From Paraphoma chrysanthemicola (taxonomy: Eukaryota; Ascomycota; Dothideomycetes; Pleosporales; Phaeosphaeriaceae): 64,000 bases of DNA. The DNA lies in contig JAGMWG010000020.1 in NCBI GenBank assembly GCA_020744225.1, positions 620,001 through 684,000 of the forward strand, in the 5' to 3' direction. The position numbers and the translations under genes were made by a program. Shown piece by piece: positions 1-11,782 of this stretch. Position 1 is the first letter of the stretch. Every line of letters begins with the position of its first letter. The notes under the pieces were generated by a model that was given only the letters and a program-made list of their open reading frames with translations, had not been told where the DNA came from and made no database searches.

Positions 1-2924
1 TCGTGTCGTGTTGGGCTATAGCAGACTCAATTAACCCCCGAGGAGCGTTGACCTGCGCTGATGCCACCCGCCGCCTGACAGCCGCCATCCGCAACCACAC
101 CCTCTTGCGCACTACCGGAGGCAAGCAAACCAGTGACCAGTGACCGGGTAAGCGGTCAATCGCGTTTATTTCACAGAAGCATGTACCTGCAATGGCACAT
201 GTTCGTCTTTCTCGCTCTTTGTCGAAGATTTACCCCGGGATGAGTCGGCAACAATGGGCTGCAGCTCCACTACTGCAACTAAAGACCAGAGATTATTGGA
301 TGGGATTGTTGCCAGAAAGCGGGGATCGGTCCAATGAGTAGCGAGAGAGAGGCCCTTTTCTCGGATCCAGTATGAGGCGAGATACAGGCCTATATGCTGC
401 CTGATATAGGTACTTGGCCCAAAGCAGAAGTATGCCGAAGGGTGAGGAAAACTGATTTTCTCCTGCTCTCTGAGCTTCATAGCGAATCTCTAAATGACCA
501 GATTGCTGGAATGTGCTGGTGAATCCGCTTCAATAATGACGATAGTGGTCCTTATTCCTCATAAGCTGCCAGAAACCAGTAACTGTTGCGATGTCGTGAC
601 ATAATGGTCCCCCGAAGAGTCTTCTGATACTCTCGTTACGGACATATATTTCAAAACATGTTGTTCAAAAATTGCAGAACTGTCTGGTACTTTGGTACAG
701 GACACCGAACCCGTGTAATCTGAAGTGCGTCGAACACACTTGAACTGACGAGTACTTCTGCTGTTACAGGTACTGAACAAGATAATTTCACACTTCCCCG
801 TGACGTAGTGAAGATGGCGAACAGTGTCGCGTTGTCTGGTCTTTTTGTAGAGCCTAGCTGCTTGAGATAGGTTTGAACAGAGTGAGAACGGCCAAAGCAA
901 CACCAAGCGGCGAGCGAGCACCCAGCATACTGCAGGCAGTCGGCGCTGTCCGGGTGCAACGTCGCATACTCCATGGAAACGCGATGGCCGCGAATTGTGA
1001 CAACCCCCGGCTTTTCAGGAGCGAAGCGGCTGTCGCTTATTGCATCAGTGCGTCGTGATGCAGGCGGTCACTGGGACAAGACGATATCGGGCTGATGAGC
1101 GGTACGAACCAGAGGAGGACTGTTGGGATATCGCCGCGAAGTACTCTGATCAACCAGCTGACTGCATGGATGCTGGTCACCGTCCTCGCCTTCGAAGCCT
1201 GAATAGTAGACCTTAAGTCTATCTTCTTTCCAGCCACTCAAGGACTGCAAATCTCGCGCACTGCGGGCCTGGCTGTCTGAAAGTCGCTTGGTCCAGGCGA
1301 TCGTTTGCTGCAGAGGGTAGAGAGCGAATGACACCCTTGGTTGACCAAGGCTATAGCAGCCCCTATGCCATAGACGGGGTACTTGTGCCAGGGCCTTTGC
1401 AGCCGACTGAAGGTCACTGACACTTAACCGTGGCTAACGCTAGGTGCATCAGCTGTCAAAGGGTGAAGCATGCTTCCGGCGATGGACCTATGGAGTCCGA
1501 AGCCACTGAGAGATGATTGCGAGGGTAAACACTTGCCGCAGGCCGTCAGTGGGTCGAGCGGCGGCAAGGCTCTCCCCATCCAACTGCACCCGGTCTATAT
1601 CTGCTCCTTCGCTGACGGTAGAGGAGGCAGGCCAGATCCTGGAAAGTCATTGCCACCCTTAATATGAGACCTTGCATATTACTATTGTACTCGTGCGCGT
1701 GATCGCAAAGTTTCTCTGCGCTTCGGATGCGCCTTCAGAGTCAAGTCGGATCAGGGTCACCTGGACATTATAAGGAACCCATGATTTGACAGCTGTGGCC
1801 GAAGGAGTCGAATCTCCTCAATAAGACCAAGCTTAGGGAGAGTGCTTGCATCACCGCGTTAGATCTTTGTAGACCTATACGGCCTTCATGCATCAGTTCA
1901 AGTATGCTTGTTCTCTAGGCTTAGCTCAAGCCGTAAAAGTCCACTTGCAACGGTGTGAATTGTTGGCAAGCTTGTTCGATAATGGACCAAACCACGTGCG
2001 AGACCATGTCGTATGTTGGGCAGGAAATAAGAACACGTTAGCGTCACGGTGAGTGAGCTTCCGAATTGGCCTGCATTCTTTTAGTACCTTACACTTATCA
2101 CTCAAGGGAAATGAGCCTACCCAGAGAATGACATTGCCGAGCCATCATATGACCTCATATATCGTCGACTAGATGTAGAGAATGGGTCCAAGGAATGTGG
2201 TCGAGCAGTTCTGCTGGATCGTGCTCGTGGCATCTGAAGGAAAGTGGCGGGAAGGTGCAAGGAAGTAGCCCAAGGGGAAGTTGTTGGTAAAGCATCGCCA
2301 ACAGGCATTGAAGAAGCGATCATGCCTCCTCTCTGGTGAAACCATCCAGCAGCGCCTGAAACCTAAGGCTGCCGCATGTGCCACAGATGCCACAGGGCGC
2401 GCTGGGACGTGTCCGTGGCGCGTCGGTCGCAATGGCGGCCATCACACCTTACAACATTCTGGGACGACTCTAGGAGCGACCATGAAAGTATGCGGATGGT
2501 GGATACGTTTACTTCGGTGAATATGCGATCCTCGCAAAGGTTGTGTGCGACTTCAGTTTCATGTCTTATTACGTCATCACTCTGAAAACACCAGGTGCGT
2601 CGTCCCACCAACTTTCTTCACTAAAACATTCTCGGGCCTTTTCCTACCTCAGTCATATGCGAGTACCTCAATTCCCTTGACTCATGACTCTGCTGCTGTC
2701 ATTTCAGAATCTACGTCATGCGCAGCTTCTGGCATCTTTCCAACCCACGAAATCCTCCGTGTATGCACAACAGGGCAATGTGCATGTAGGTTTCCCATAC
2801 GCGCCCACGCCAGCGTTTGCTACTTCACAACATCTCTCCAGTAACATAAAAAAAATCTTTTCGGTTTGCCTCACCAACAGCACATGGATAAACAAGTAAC
2901 GATCTCACCTGTGCCGCTCAACCT
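1..2924. other. gene-free left flank
   Basis: Only short overlapping ORFs occur on both strands and none resembles a known family. The longest, about 120 codons on the minus strand near 559-921, overlaps two other frames and has no recognisable start context or splice partners. I see no repeat, RNA gene or transposon end. The stretch may be decayed sequence continuous with the two relics that follow. Confidence 0.5.
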
Positions 2925-4243
2925 TTGTACCCGAACGTGATTGATCCCTTCAACGACGAGCGCACCGATGAGATCGAATGCTTTCAGGCTAGCTATCTCG
3001 ATGAGACGATTGTTGATTCTGGCTATTCAAGAAAGATCGAAATACACGTTGCTCCCGAGAGTCCAGGTCGGCTCCTTCATGTGCAAGGAGAGGAAGGTGA
3101 GACAGCGAGATGCCACTTTCCCTGTGGTACTTTCCACACGTCCATATCCACTTTGTAATTCTGTAATAGTACCCAAAAGCCGCACCTCCGCACGTAGAAG
3201 TACGAAGATCGCTTGCGTGACGGCCCACAAACGTGGTGTCAGACCGACAGAGCACAAGCACGCCTTTCTGGCACGCGTGTGGACGCTCAACTGTTCTCTT
3301 TGGTTTCTTCAACCACGTGCAAGAGCAGACTGACGTTGCTTTTAGACTGTCTACCATAGTGGTATCAGAGGAGCTTATGCAATAACTACTCATTTTCGAT
3401 CGCAAGTCCTTCAAGGAGACGTTCGCCAGGGGCAGCTATAGATGTGGGATTTTCTCGAACAAGAAGCTAGGCACGGCATGCCATCGAATGGAGCACTGCG
3501 ACCACGTCTTCTGTGTTCAACGTCTCCAAGAATCTCGCAACCCCATTTTGTTCGACTGTTCGACAGCATGGACGATATTCAATGCTCTGATCCCGACTGC
3601 GGCTTTGGATGGAACAGACACTCGGTTCCATCGAACCAAAACGATCCGGCTGATCATACCGTGCGGATCATTGCACATCCCGATCGAGCGCCACGCAGTC
3701 CAGCGCTATGTCGATATTATGCGCAAGAAGAAACTTAGGAAAGACAAGTCGACAAGCTGGTGTACCCTGGCATGATTTCAGGGCGCGGTGCGTGGCAACA
3801 ACTTTCCAAAGCTAGAGATACCACAAGAGGAGATGGACAAGGTATACGTCATACCTAACACAACGGTAGACCCCAAGCCCACCAATGACGATGAACAAGG
3901 AGAAGACGACGAGTTCGCCAAAGACGCCAAACTCCTCGTCGACCGCCTCCGCATTTGCGAAGACCGCTCCTTCGCCTTCTCCAGAATCTCCCTCCATACC
4001 TGGCACGGCGCGTACCTTGACCGCCGGCCCCGCATCGTACGCGCCATCGAGGGCGCAAAACTGTCAGCCGAAGACAAAGCTTCTGAAAGCTTCATTTGCC
4101 TACACACCACGCCTTCTCAGGTATGCGACACGCATGTGCAAAAGACTGCAGGCAACCACATGCGTTGCACTCAGTGCCGGGCGCATTTCTGCTACTTATG
4201 CTCAGCGAAGCTGAATGTCCTAGCGTCACATAAATTGTTGTAA
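2925..4243 (+). pseudogene. RWD-RBR type E3 ubiquitin ligase relic (ITT1/RNF14-like)
   Basis: Pieces of one protein lie in order but in different frames. An RWD-like segment (ERTDEIECFQASYLDE) is at 2925-3150. A linker plus RING1 runs at about 3309-3560 (FDRKSFKETFARGS, then CHRMEHCDHVFCVQ). An IBR part is at 3570-3780 (CSDPDCGFGWNR, then VDIMRKKKL). An open 151-codon piece at 3788-4243 carries the end of IBR and RING2 (VCDTHVQKTAGNHMRC, then FCYLCSAKL). RBR ligases carry ubiquitin on a RING2 cysteine within GCNHM; here the text reads GNHM, so that codon is missing. Other zinc ligands are also replaced (CGIF in RING1, FSRIS in IBR). A TAA stop interrupts the linker at about 3378. Frame changes, stop and lost ligands make this a pseudogene. 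The family assignment is from motif memory, not a search. Confidence 0.72.
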
Positions 4244-4465
4244 GACTTGTTGTCGGTCCTTCCGCAAGAAATCGGCCTGCAAGACCCACATGGATGATGC
4301 CAAGTACTAGCCGTGCGAAACTCGCCATAAATTGTTCTCCACACATGCAGGACGTACAGGACGTACTTCGTTAGAAGTAGAATAACTGACCCGATTAATT
4401 TTCAATGGAAATGAGCTTTAGCTAGGGTGAAGTGAGAGATGGCGTGATGAGTAACTTTACCCAGA

Positions 4466-5460
4466 TTACACCAAACGACAAGACTAGAGGATATGGCTTA
4501 TTGCCTTTTCGGACTCCTGGGAGTCAACATACCATTATTATATGGAGAAGGATCACGGGCATTTGAACGACATCAACAAGAGGTTATGAGAGTAACGACT
4601 GACCATTCATTGTTTACCTGGTGGGGTACGGGAAAAGTACGAGGTCCATTTGCAGAGTCGCCAGCAGAGTTTCGAAACCGCACAGACTTCGCCAGATGGA
4701 AAGACCCTTCGCCGGACTTTGCAATGACCAGTCGAGGTCTTCGCATCGAGTTGAACTTATTAGACTGGAGGATGGGAATTTCGCTGCAGTCCTGGACTGC
4801 TATAGTCCGCAAAACCGTAGACTCGCCATTTATCTCAAGAAATTCGAGGGAGAGCGCCTCAGCGTGTATAGACGGGTTCGTTCTGGAGAACTTCGTAGCA
4901 TCGAGCCTGGCGAGGCAATTCCTGCGCCCGAAACCATTTACATTGCACCAGCGGTTCAACTTATCCTGGGACGCGCTTGGCCGATACCACAGGGAAACGA
5001 GTATTCATTGAGTATTGACTACAATAGTGCTCTTGCACATGGATTTCGCTTTCAGCAGTGCTACAGCCCGCATGAAAAGGATGGATGGAAGGACTCAGAT
5101 AGCGGTGTCTTAGTCTTTGCTATGATCAACAGCGGACAACATGGCGGTCTCTGGTTCAGGAACTCGGAAAGTGGCGAACAATTCGTTGTGGCTCTTGGGG
5201 TCCATGATTACGACCCTTGGTTAGACGTTACTGATATCGGCCTGGGCGAAACCATTGGAAACATCGTGGACATATACTACCACTTTTGCCTACCTTGTCA
5301 AAACCCTCTGAGTTGCAGATGCCGAGCACCATGGAATTTTGAAGAGTGTGTTACAAAGCCACTTTCTTCAGGGTTGTTAGTTCAGGCTCAAATTCGCGCG
5401 AACAAGCATATGAAGCGTTCTTTCGAAGTAGAGGTAAAGCTTAAAGTAGTTGAGAAATGA
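4466..5460 (+). pseudogene. HET protein relic, 5'-truncated and frameshifted
   Basis: The reading frame around 4484-4760 gives LEDMAYCLFGLLGVNIPLLY then GEGSRAFERHQQEV. This block typically lies just C-terminal to the HET domain in fungal heterokaryon-incompatibility proteins. The frame extends upstream of the ATG at 4493, so that ATG is not a natural start. Near 4757-4766 the similarity moves from one frame (TSRGLRIELNL) to another (RLEDGNFAAVLDCY), indicating a small indel. The second frame then stays open to the stop at 5458-5460. The N-terminal HET domain itself is absent upstream. It sits about 800 bp from an intact HET gene in the opposite orientation; the two do not look like recent duplicates because the intact gene lacks this C-terminal region. 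Confidence 0.75.
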
Positions 5461-6273
5461 TAACGAAGGTATAATCTTATTGCTAGCTCCATGACGTATT
5501 CTACTGGCAAGCTGGCTATACTGGTGAGCCGGCTACTTTTCCTTAGCACTACTAATTTATGTTTTAAATTTTCAAACTATCCGCTATTAGATAAGGACGT
5601 TGCGTATATTGTTCCAGTATCTGATTTGGAAGATACTTAAATATCTATTCAACACGTTCGCGCGTTATGCCTAGTCCTACTACAGTTCGTATAACGCCGT
5701 CTGCGAGATAATTAATGTTCCGTATATGACTATGCGAAGTGAGATGTCTTAGTGCATGCGTGCGAATCAATCCTACTTAAGCTGATCGAATGCATACTCA
5801 ACGAGCTTATTTTGAAAGAAAGTGCAGTTTGGCAGCCAAAACGACTTTGGCTCCAAGCCCTATTGCTTCAGAACCTCCGAGCACATGGCTATTGAGACTT
5901 CTCTCGTCTGACAACCACCATTTCAGAATAGTACTCAGGCCATGGCTGGATTATAGCCTTGATCTCGCCGAATACAATTCGCACGTGATGTGTTTCTGGT
6001 GTCTGCAAAACCTCCACGCTGCATGTGGCTCTTAGTATGAAACGGCAGATTTACACAAGCTCGCTCGAGGTATCTTGCATGGACGTAAGTGAACTGCGAA
6101 GTTTGATTGCGCATCTGGTTCTGAGATTCGCCAGCACGGGCTACCTGATTGCAATGGTGTTTGGAGAGCCGCTGAGCAAGTCTAAAGCCAACACGTCGAA
6201 GCTGGAATACGTATTTTGGGATTGCGGTTGTTGGACCTAAATTCCTGTAGTTGATCTTCAATCCTTGCGCAGT
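5461..6273. other. intergenic, AT-rich in part
   Basis: Between the HET relic and the convergent intact HET gene. 5530-5720 is AT-rich with no ORF. Two plus-strand ORFs at 5790-6035 and 6025-6240 overlap in different frames and match nothing I know. Confidence 0.4.
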
Positions 6274-7476
6274 TTATTTGGGTGGTTTGAAGCCAACGCG
6301 CAAGCAAAATAGATCGCCCTCCTCGTGATGATCAGAATCCACGCTTTGTGGCTGACCAAAAGTCCGGGTAGTGTCAGACATGGTGGCACTGGTTCCCATT
6401 TGGCACGAAGAACATACCGGCTGTTCGGTATGCTGCGCAAACTCGCGGATAACATCCTCATCCAAGTGGAGGGCTTGGGCTATCAAGCCTGGTGCACAAT
6501 AGTCTCCTGGTCCGCAATACTTCAGGACGTTTTCCCATATCATAAGGTCTGGGACACTGTAATCCACGTCGATCCGATATCCGAATTTACTCATGGCAAG
6601 CAAAGAGAATATGCGATCTCGGGGGACCTCGCAAATCTTATCTGGAAACTGCTGGAGGAGAGATATGAGATCAATTCCTTGGAAATGTGCCTTGAATTCC
6701 GAAAACTTTGAGGCATGCAGCTCTGGTGTTTCACTGCTCCCTTTGCGCAGGAAGAAGTGCGCGATCGACTTGTCCTTCCAGGAGAAAAGAAGGAATCCAA
6801 AGTTCCAGTGCAAGTCCTCGAAACGAAGGGGCACTTTGTCAGCCCATACCACGACAGCTCTTGCGAGCAAGATCTCCTGAATAATCCACGCTCGTTCCCA
6901 GTACTCGTTACCACAAAAGTAGCTCTCAAGCGCGTTGCGGTTCCTTAAAACAACATCCAATCTACGTCCGTCAAATGGCGGAAGTCTGAGTTTCCGAAGA
7001 TTTTCCAGCACCGGGGCAAGGTCAGGATTTGCACCAAGCCACACATAAACCTGAATGGCCTTCGAGTATATGTCACCCATCTGAGCAACCTGGTGCACTT
7101 TCTCTGCCGCATCTGTTTGATCAATACACAGTGCGTCGATCCAATAAGTACACAGCGCGTTTGGATTCTGTCGAGCCATATGGAGAAAAGCCAGCAAATT
7201 CTGACGAACATAAAAACCCTCGCCATTCATCCGAATGGCACTTATCGACGCTGCGGCACCCCATCGATACGAAAGGCAAGTATACTCGGCGTCAGTGGTA
7301 TGATGTGTGATGGTACACTGAATCAGTCCCTCAGGCGACAGATCTGGCAGAAGCTGCACCAGGCGAATCGCAGCCTTGCTGTGATCAAGTGGAGCGTGTT
7401 TGAACATCTTGGGTGGTGTAACAGAAGAAGGCAATTTCGTAAGGATTGCCGACATTGTGCCCTGCTCGGAAGACAT
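6274..7476 (-). CDS. HET domain protein
   Basis: Single-exon ORF of 400 residues on the minus strand. The HET domain covers about residues 65-215: it begins with YTCLSYRWGA, continues with TYWIDALCIDQTDAAEKVHQ and QMGDIYSKAIQVYVWLG, and ends near EYWERAWIIQEILLARAVVV. These are the three conserved HET blocks. Family members take part in heterokaryon incompatibility and non-self-triggered cell death. A later motif, EVPRDRIFSLLAMSKFG, matches the usual DRIFALLGL block after the domain. The ORF ends at residue 400, shorter than many HET proteins (600-800), but with no sign of a frameshift at the end. No signal peptide or membrane segment is evident. The start chosen is the first ATG of the open frame; an internal Met at residue 8 is also possible. 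Confidence 0.85.
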   Translation of the reverse strand: MSSEQGTMSAILTKLPSSVTPPKMFKHAPLDHSKAAIRLVQLLPDLSPEGLIQCTITHHTTDAEYTCLSYRWGAAASISAIRMNGEGFYVRQNLLAFLHMARQNPNALCTYWIDALCIDQTDAAEKVHQVAQMGDIYSKAIQVYVWLGANPDLAPVLENLRKLRLPPFDGRRLDVVLRNRNALESYFCGNEYWERAWIIQEILLARAVVVWADKVPLRFEDLHWNFGFLLFSWKDKSIAHFFLRKGSSETPELHASKFSEFKAHFQGIDLISLLQQFPDKICEVPRDRIFSLLAMSKFGYRIDVDYSVPDLMIWENVLKYCGPGDYCAPGLIAQALHLDEDVIREFAQHTEQPVCSSCQMGTSATMSDTTRTFGQPQSVDSDHHEEGDLFCLRVGFKPPK

Positions 7477-8053
7477 TCAAAACGTGTGGACGTGACTTTA
7501 TCAATTGTTGTCGACTTCAATCACACATGTAAATGCAGTGTGGCTGTGCTGCAAAAGGCCGCAACGTAGATTCTGGAATTCCCCGCAGATAGCGTAAGAG
7601 TATCATGTGTGAACCAGCAGAGCCTTTGGTGCGAGACTCTGGTATTGAAGCTCGTTGCTAGTCGGAAGTTCTGTCATGAAGGAGTGAGGGACAAGACTAG
7701 TCAGACGAGGTGTATACTCAATTAGCGGCCAACATGGCTTGGCGGCGGGCACCCATTTCTACCTAGGAAAGCACGCCTCGCGAACTCGTGAAATCACAAG
7801 GTTATTCGAGGTAGCATTCAAATACTTCCTCGTCAAGGCAAAGATTGAACATAGATGCGTGCTCATTCTTTCTATTTACACTAAAATATGTGCATAAATA
7901 TACAACTCAAAAAGGGGTATGTGAATCTGCTCTGAACAAGTGAAGCGAAAGCGAGCGCCAAATCTTGCATATGCAACGAGCCTGGGGAAATCGTAGTCTC
8001 TGCCAGACTTCCTGCTTCATTCTATATCTGCCCAACGGTTCCTGCTACGATGT
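7477..8053. other. intergenic
   Basis: Shared upstream region of the HET gene and downstream region of the surface protein, both on the minus strand. No ORF or repeat that I can support. Confidence 0.5.
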
Positions 8054-9401
8054 TCATGCTTTGGGATTAGAGGGTAATTCAGACGTGCCAGTGTAGGGCG
8101 CTGAATCCGTGGGTTGTCTTGAATCACCACCCAGTTCCGCTGCCTGGTGAGTAGGCGAGGCCTGAGCAACAGGCGCAGCGCCACTTGATCCACCAAGCTC
8201 TGCAGCTCCGCCCGAAGGCGCGGCATAAGCGTGCTTGACGTCGTTGCCGTAGTACTCTTGCCCTGGCGGCGGGCTGACAGGAGCATTGCTGTTGTAGGGC
8301 GCGCCACCAGCATTGTACTGAGGAGCTGGGGAAACCGGCGCATCCGAGTAGCTTTGGTGTTGTTGCGCAGCGAAGGCGCCTTGGTTGGCATATGGGTCCT
8401 GGTTGAAAGCGGGCTGCTGTTGCGGGACGAATTGTGGCTTGGCATCTGTGTATCCTCCAACACCAGGAGGCGGCTGGGAGGGGTTGGCAGACGCCATGGC
8501 AGCACTGCCTTGAGCGGGTGCAAGCTTCTTGTTCTTCTTGCGGCGGAGGAAAAACCAAACAAGAGCACCAATCAAGGCGAGACCAACAATGGGGCCGACA
8601 ACTGCACCGGCAATCCAAGCCTTGGAGCCTCCGTCGTTGTTGTTGGTTGTGATGTTGGGCGCGACGAGTGCAGTTGAGACCGGCTGTGGTATTGAGGTCG
8701 CTGGAAAATTGTTAGCAAGGAATCGCGACGGCATTTCTATTCGGCCGCTGTAACTCACGTATTGAGGACGAAGCAGCAGTAACTGTAGCATCGAGCTTGC
8801 GGTAGTACGACCAATTCACGCTAGACTCGCCGCAGACAATATCGGTTCTTGGGTTTGAATCCTGTTTGCGAATAAGCCTCAGGGGATTCATCCTCTCAGA
8901 ACGTGTACTCACCTGCATATTCTCGAAGATGAAAGCGGTATTACAGATGGAGTATGCCGTATTGTCATAGTTCTCGGTGCTTCATCTCGGTCAGCAAGCA
9001 TGCAGTGGATCGGACGTGTTCAGACATACCAGGCGATTGTAGTGGTTCTAGATTGATCTGAATAAGGATAGATCAAGGAACCGGATACACATGCAGTGGG
9101 GGCGTAGCATGACTTTGCAGTGGCCGGGCAGCATTGCGCGTATTTTGAATCTTGGTACCAGGTGAGGCCGGCATTGCACTGCTCAGAGTACCCTGTGAGT
9201 TGATGAGTACAGTACTATTAAGAATGTCTGGTTTTACTCACAACTGCCGCTGAACGAGACATAACCGATGAAGCGGGCGTCGTTCTGACGTTTAGGGAGA
9301 ACCGCGGGCGCGGTAATGGTCGGATCGGCAGGAACGGCTGCTGTCGCGAACGCGGAGAACGCGACAGCGGAAAGAGCCGTGAGGGCGAATTTTGGAGACA
9401 T
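8054..9401 (-). CDS. secreted, cysteine-rich single-pass membrane protein
   Basis: Five exons on the minus strand: 9401-9242, 9192-9030, 8979-8913, 8861-8759 and 8700-8054. All introns are GT-AG and 48-57 nt, and the phases join cleanly to 379 residues. The protein starts with a signal peptide (MSPKFALTALSAVAFSAFAT), followed by a likely Kex2 site (LPKRQND). A cysteine-containing ectodomain with WYSEQCNAGLTWYQDS follows. One transmembrane helix, AWIAGAVVGPIVGLALIGAL, is stopped by RRKKNKK. The cytoplasmic tail is long and rich in Pro, Gln, Gly and Ala. This layout (signal, Cys-rich ectodomain, one helix, basic stop, disordered tail) recalls fungal surface sensors of the WSC/Mid2 type, but I do not see a bona fide WSC signature. 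A wall-sensing role is inference only. Confidence 0.82.
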
Positions 9402-10606
9402 GTCGTTGTCGTGGTGTGGTATAGGGTACTCCCAGAGGCGTTCAAGCGACAGGGCGAAGGGTGCAGCCGCGTAGTTTAAGTAAAAACACCTGTGCTGGGC
9501 GCCGAATCTCCACCTGCAAAGCCTCCCTCCACCCTATCCTAGTCGCACTGAGCTCGTGTTGTCCATGGCTGTCACGGGTGGACTGTCCCCAAGAAGGCTT
9601 AGGCCGCCTTTCATCTTGTGGTGGAGCAGTACCGGTCAGTGGCATCAGGTACAAAGCTAGCCCTATGCAGGCTAGCGATTGGAATTCCCGGCGATTCGGC
9701 CATCCATTTGTTGCTCAGCTGGACTGGCTGTCACTGAACGTGGGCATCGGGTTGCCAAACGGGGGTGGAAGGGCGTCGTGATGTGCAGCACCACCCCGGG
9801 ACATTCATGAGGTGGCGCTCTAGCGCGAAAGCTGATGGGTCGTCCTAGCGAGAGCTGAAGACACGCCTTTTATCGAACCGCTGCCACAAGCAAGTTGACA
9901 CTTCCACGGACTTCCTATAGGCCGAAGGAGTAAGTCAAGCTTTGTGGAATGCGACTGATGTGTTCACCTGGCGCCAAAATGCAACACAAGCGTTGAGATT
10001 TGTGCTCGGAATCGATGGCCGCAGGGCGGTAAGCGGTTCTGGTAGAGCAGGCCAGGGTAAGCGATCGTGGACGATCAGCACCTAATAATAAGGTGAAGCC
10101 TCGGTGTCGTTCCTGTGCTTTGTAATTTGGCGAAGTGCCTGGAGATTGAAGTCGTTAGAAGAGGCAATCGTTTCCCTATTGTTGAAGACCATACCCTCTT
10201 GCTCGTCGACACACGAGCGCAAGTGAAGATTGGTGGTGGTGGATTGATGGAGCGCGAGGACCCGCGAACTTGGACCCCGACTCGGCCCGCTGCTAGTCAT
10301 TCTTCACCAACGCTCGAGGTGCGGGTCAGGCACCACTCATAACACAGGCACGCGTTTTTCAACGACAGCAGACGGTCATAGGTCCTTCCCGATGTCGCGA
10401 AGCTTTCTTGCTTCCCGATCTCGCTCATGCGAAGCATACTGTGGTTGTCTTATTTTGTGCTGCATTGCCTCAGACACCGCGATGGACTCCCTAGCACAAT
10501 TTCCCGTGTCGCGTATCTTGCCGGCCGTGCAGCATTTTCTGGATGCAGTCTAGGACCCGAGTCTCAGGTCAGCATCGGCACCTCTTTTCAATGATCGCTC
10601 TTCGCG
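9402..10606. other. divergent intergenic region
   Basis: Lies between two divergently transcribed genes and must hold both promoters. Only short overlapping ORFs are present; none is supported. Confidence 0.5.
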
Positions 10607-11782
10607 ATGCCGTCCCTGAGCCGTCGTAAACACTTGCAGCCATGTGCTGCTCCCGGCTCTGTATTAGAGCTCCCGGACGACGTTCTCATCCTCATTTGCT
10701 CGCAATGCCGCGTCGACGAGCTCTTCGCATTGCGACTGACAAGCGCAAGGACTCGGAACGTCATTGACCAATACATTACTACCATCGCACCCTCAGTAGC
10801 ACGCTCCACCTTCCCGCACAGCGACCACCTCCTCGAGCGCTATGTTAACACATTGCCGTCGCTCTCGTTCCAGTTTCTAAAAGACCTCATACCCGAGCAG
10901 TTGGCTGCGATTCTGGTGGACAGGCATCGCATTGCAGATGAGTGGATGCAGAGCCGGTATGGAATACCTGCAGAGGACGCCTTTGGCGACGCATTGCGCG
11001 ACCGAGTAGCCAGCGGTTGGCGCGTCCTTGGGCAACTCTGGAGAATCTCTGGCACAGAACACGCCCTTGCTATAAGACAGACGTCGAAAACCCCTACCGA
11101 CTTTGCCAACAAACTTTTCCGGCCTACACATTTCAAGCTTGAAGCTTTGAAGCATACAGAAGATGTGATACTGCAGAAGCGGCTGGCGCATGTCGCCCTC
11201 CTCAGCCATGAAGCGGCGCAGGACTACAAGCTGCTCTTCACACTACTCTCGTCCGCATTCAGTACGTCCATCTCGAACATTGGCGAACAGTTCGAGCCCT
11301 GGCCCTTCGATTTTGGCAGTGGCATCGACGGACAACGAGCGCTAAGGAAGGGCGAGACGTGGCTGGCTTGGTTTATACTCGCAGAAGGACCAGATTTGTT
11401 TTGGCAGCAGTGGTGGAGTCTGCCCCACGATGATCCACGCACAAGGAATTACATTCGTGATCGTGCCATTGAGGCGTTTCAGGCTACGCCAGAGAAACTG
11501 TCGAATCACCAGCGATCACTTGCGCGTACACTGCAGGAGGCAGTAAATGACAAGGCAGCCATTGACTTTGAGTTCAGCGAATGGAGCCCCGTGCGACACT
11601 TTGCGCGGTACGCGAAGCACAGGCTACAGAGGAGGGAAGCTGGCTTACCGCCAGCGCGAGAGATACTGGGACATGTGCCCTTTCTTATCAACTTCCGGTG
11701 CCCGGAAGAGATTGTGAGTAGACATGAGGCATTGGAGGAAGAGAGGAACGCTAGTAGAGCCAGCCAGCCATTGCCCAGATGA
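10607..11782 (+). CDS. F-box protein
   Basis: Single-exon ORF of 391 residues. An F-box-like segment lies at about residues 19-60: LELPDDVLILICSQCRVDEL followed by FALRLTSARTRNVIDQY, with the LP..vL..I pattern, the hydrophobic spacing and the basic R.T(S/C) stretch expected of the motif. F-box proteins recruit substrates to SCF ubiquitin ligases through Skp1. The remaining 330 residues are helical and charged, with no repeat family I can name (no WD40, LRR or kelch). The ATG is the first in frame and lies about 20 nt downstream of another ATG in a different frame. The substrate is unknown. Confidence 0.75.
   Translation: MPSLSRRKHLQPCAAPGSVLELPDDVLILICSQCRVDELFALRLTSARTRNVIDQYITTIAPSVARSTFPHSDHLLERYVNTLPSLSFQFLKDLIPEQLAAILVDRHRIADEWMQSRYGIPAEDAFGDALRDRVASGWRVLGQLWRISGTEHALAIRQTSKTPTDFANKLFRPTHFKLEALKHTEDVILQKRLAHVALLSHEAAQDYKLLFTLLSSAFSTSISNIGEQFEPWPFDFGSGIDGQRALRKGETWLAWFILAEGPDLFWQQWWSLPHDDPRTRNYIRDRAIEAFQATPEKLSNHQRSLARTLQEAVNDKAAIDFEFSEWSPVRHFARYAKHRLQRREAGLPPAREILGHVPFLINFRCPEEIVSRHEALEEERNASRASQPLPR

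Noticed and set aside
1795..1830. tRNA-like T-arm (GGAGTCGAATCTCC)
   Set aside because: The loop is one base short and I could not fold acceptor, D and anticodon arms around it.
7093..7569. 158 aa plus-strand frame opposite the HET gene
   Set aside because: Antisense shadow of the HET domain; no recognisable motif.
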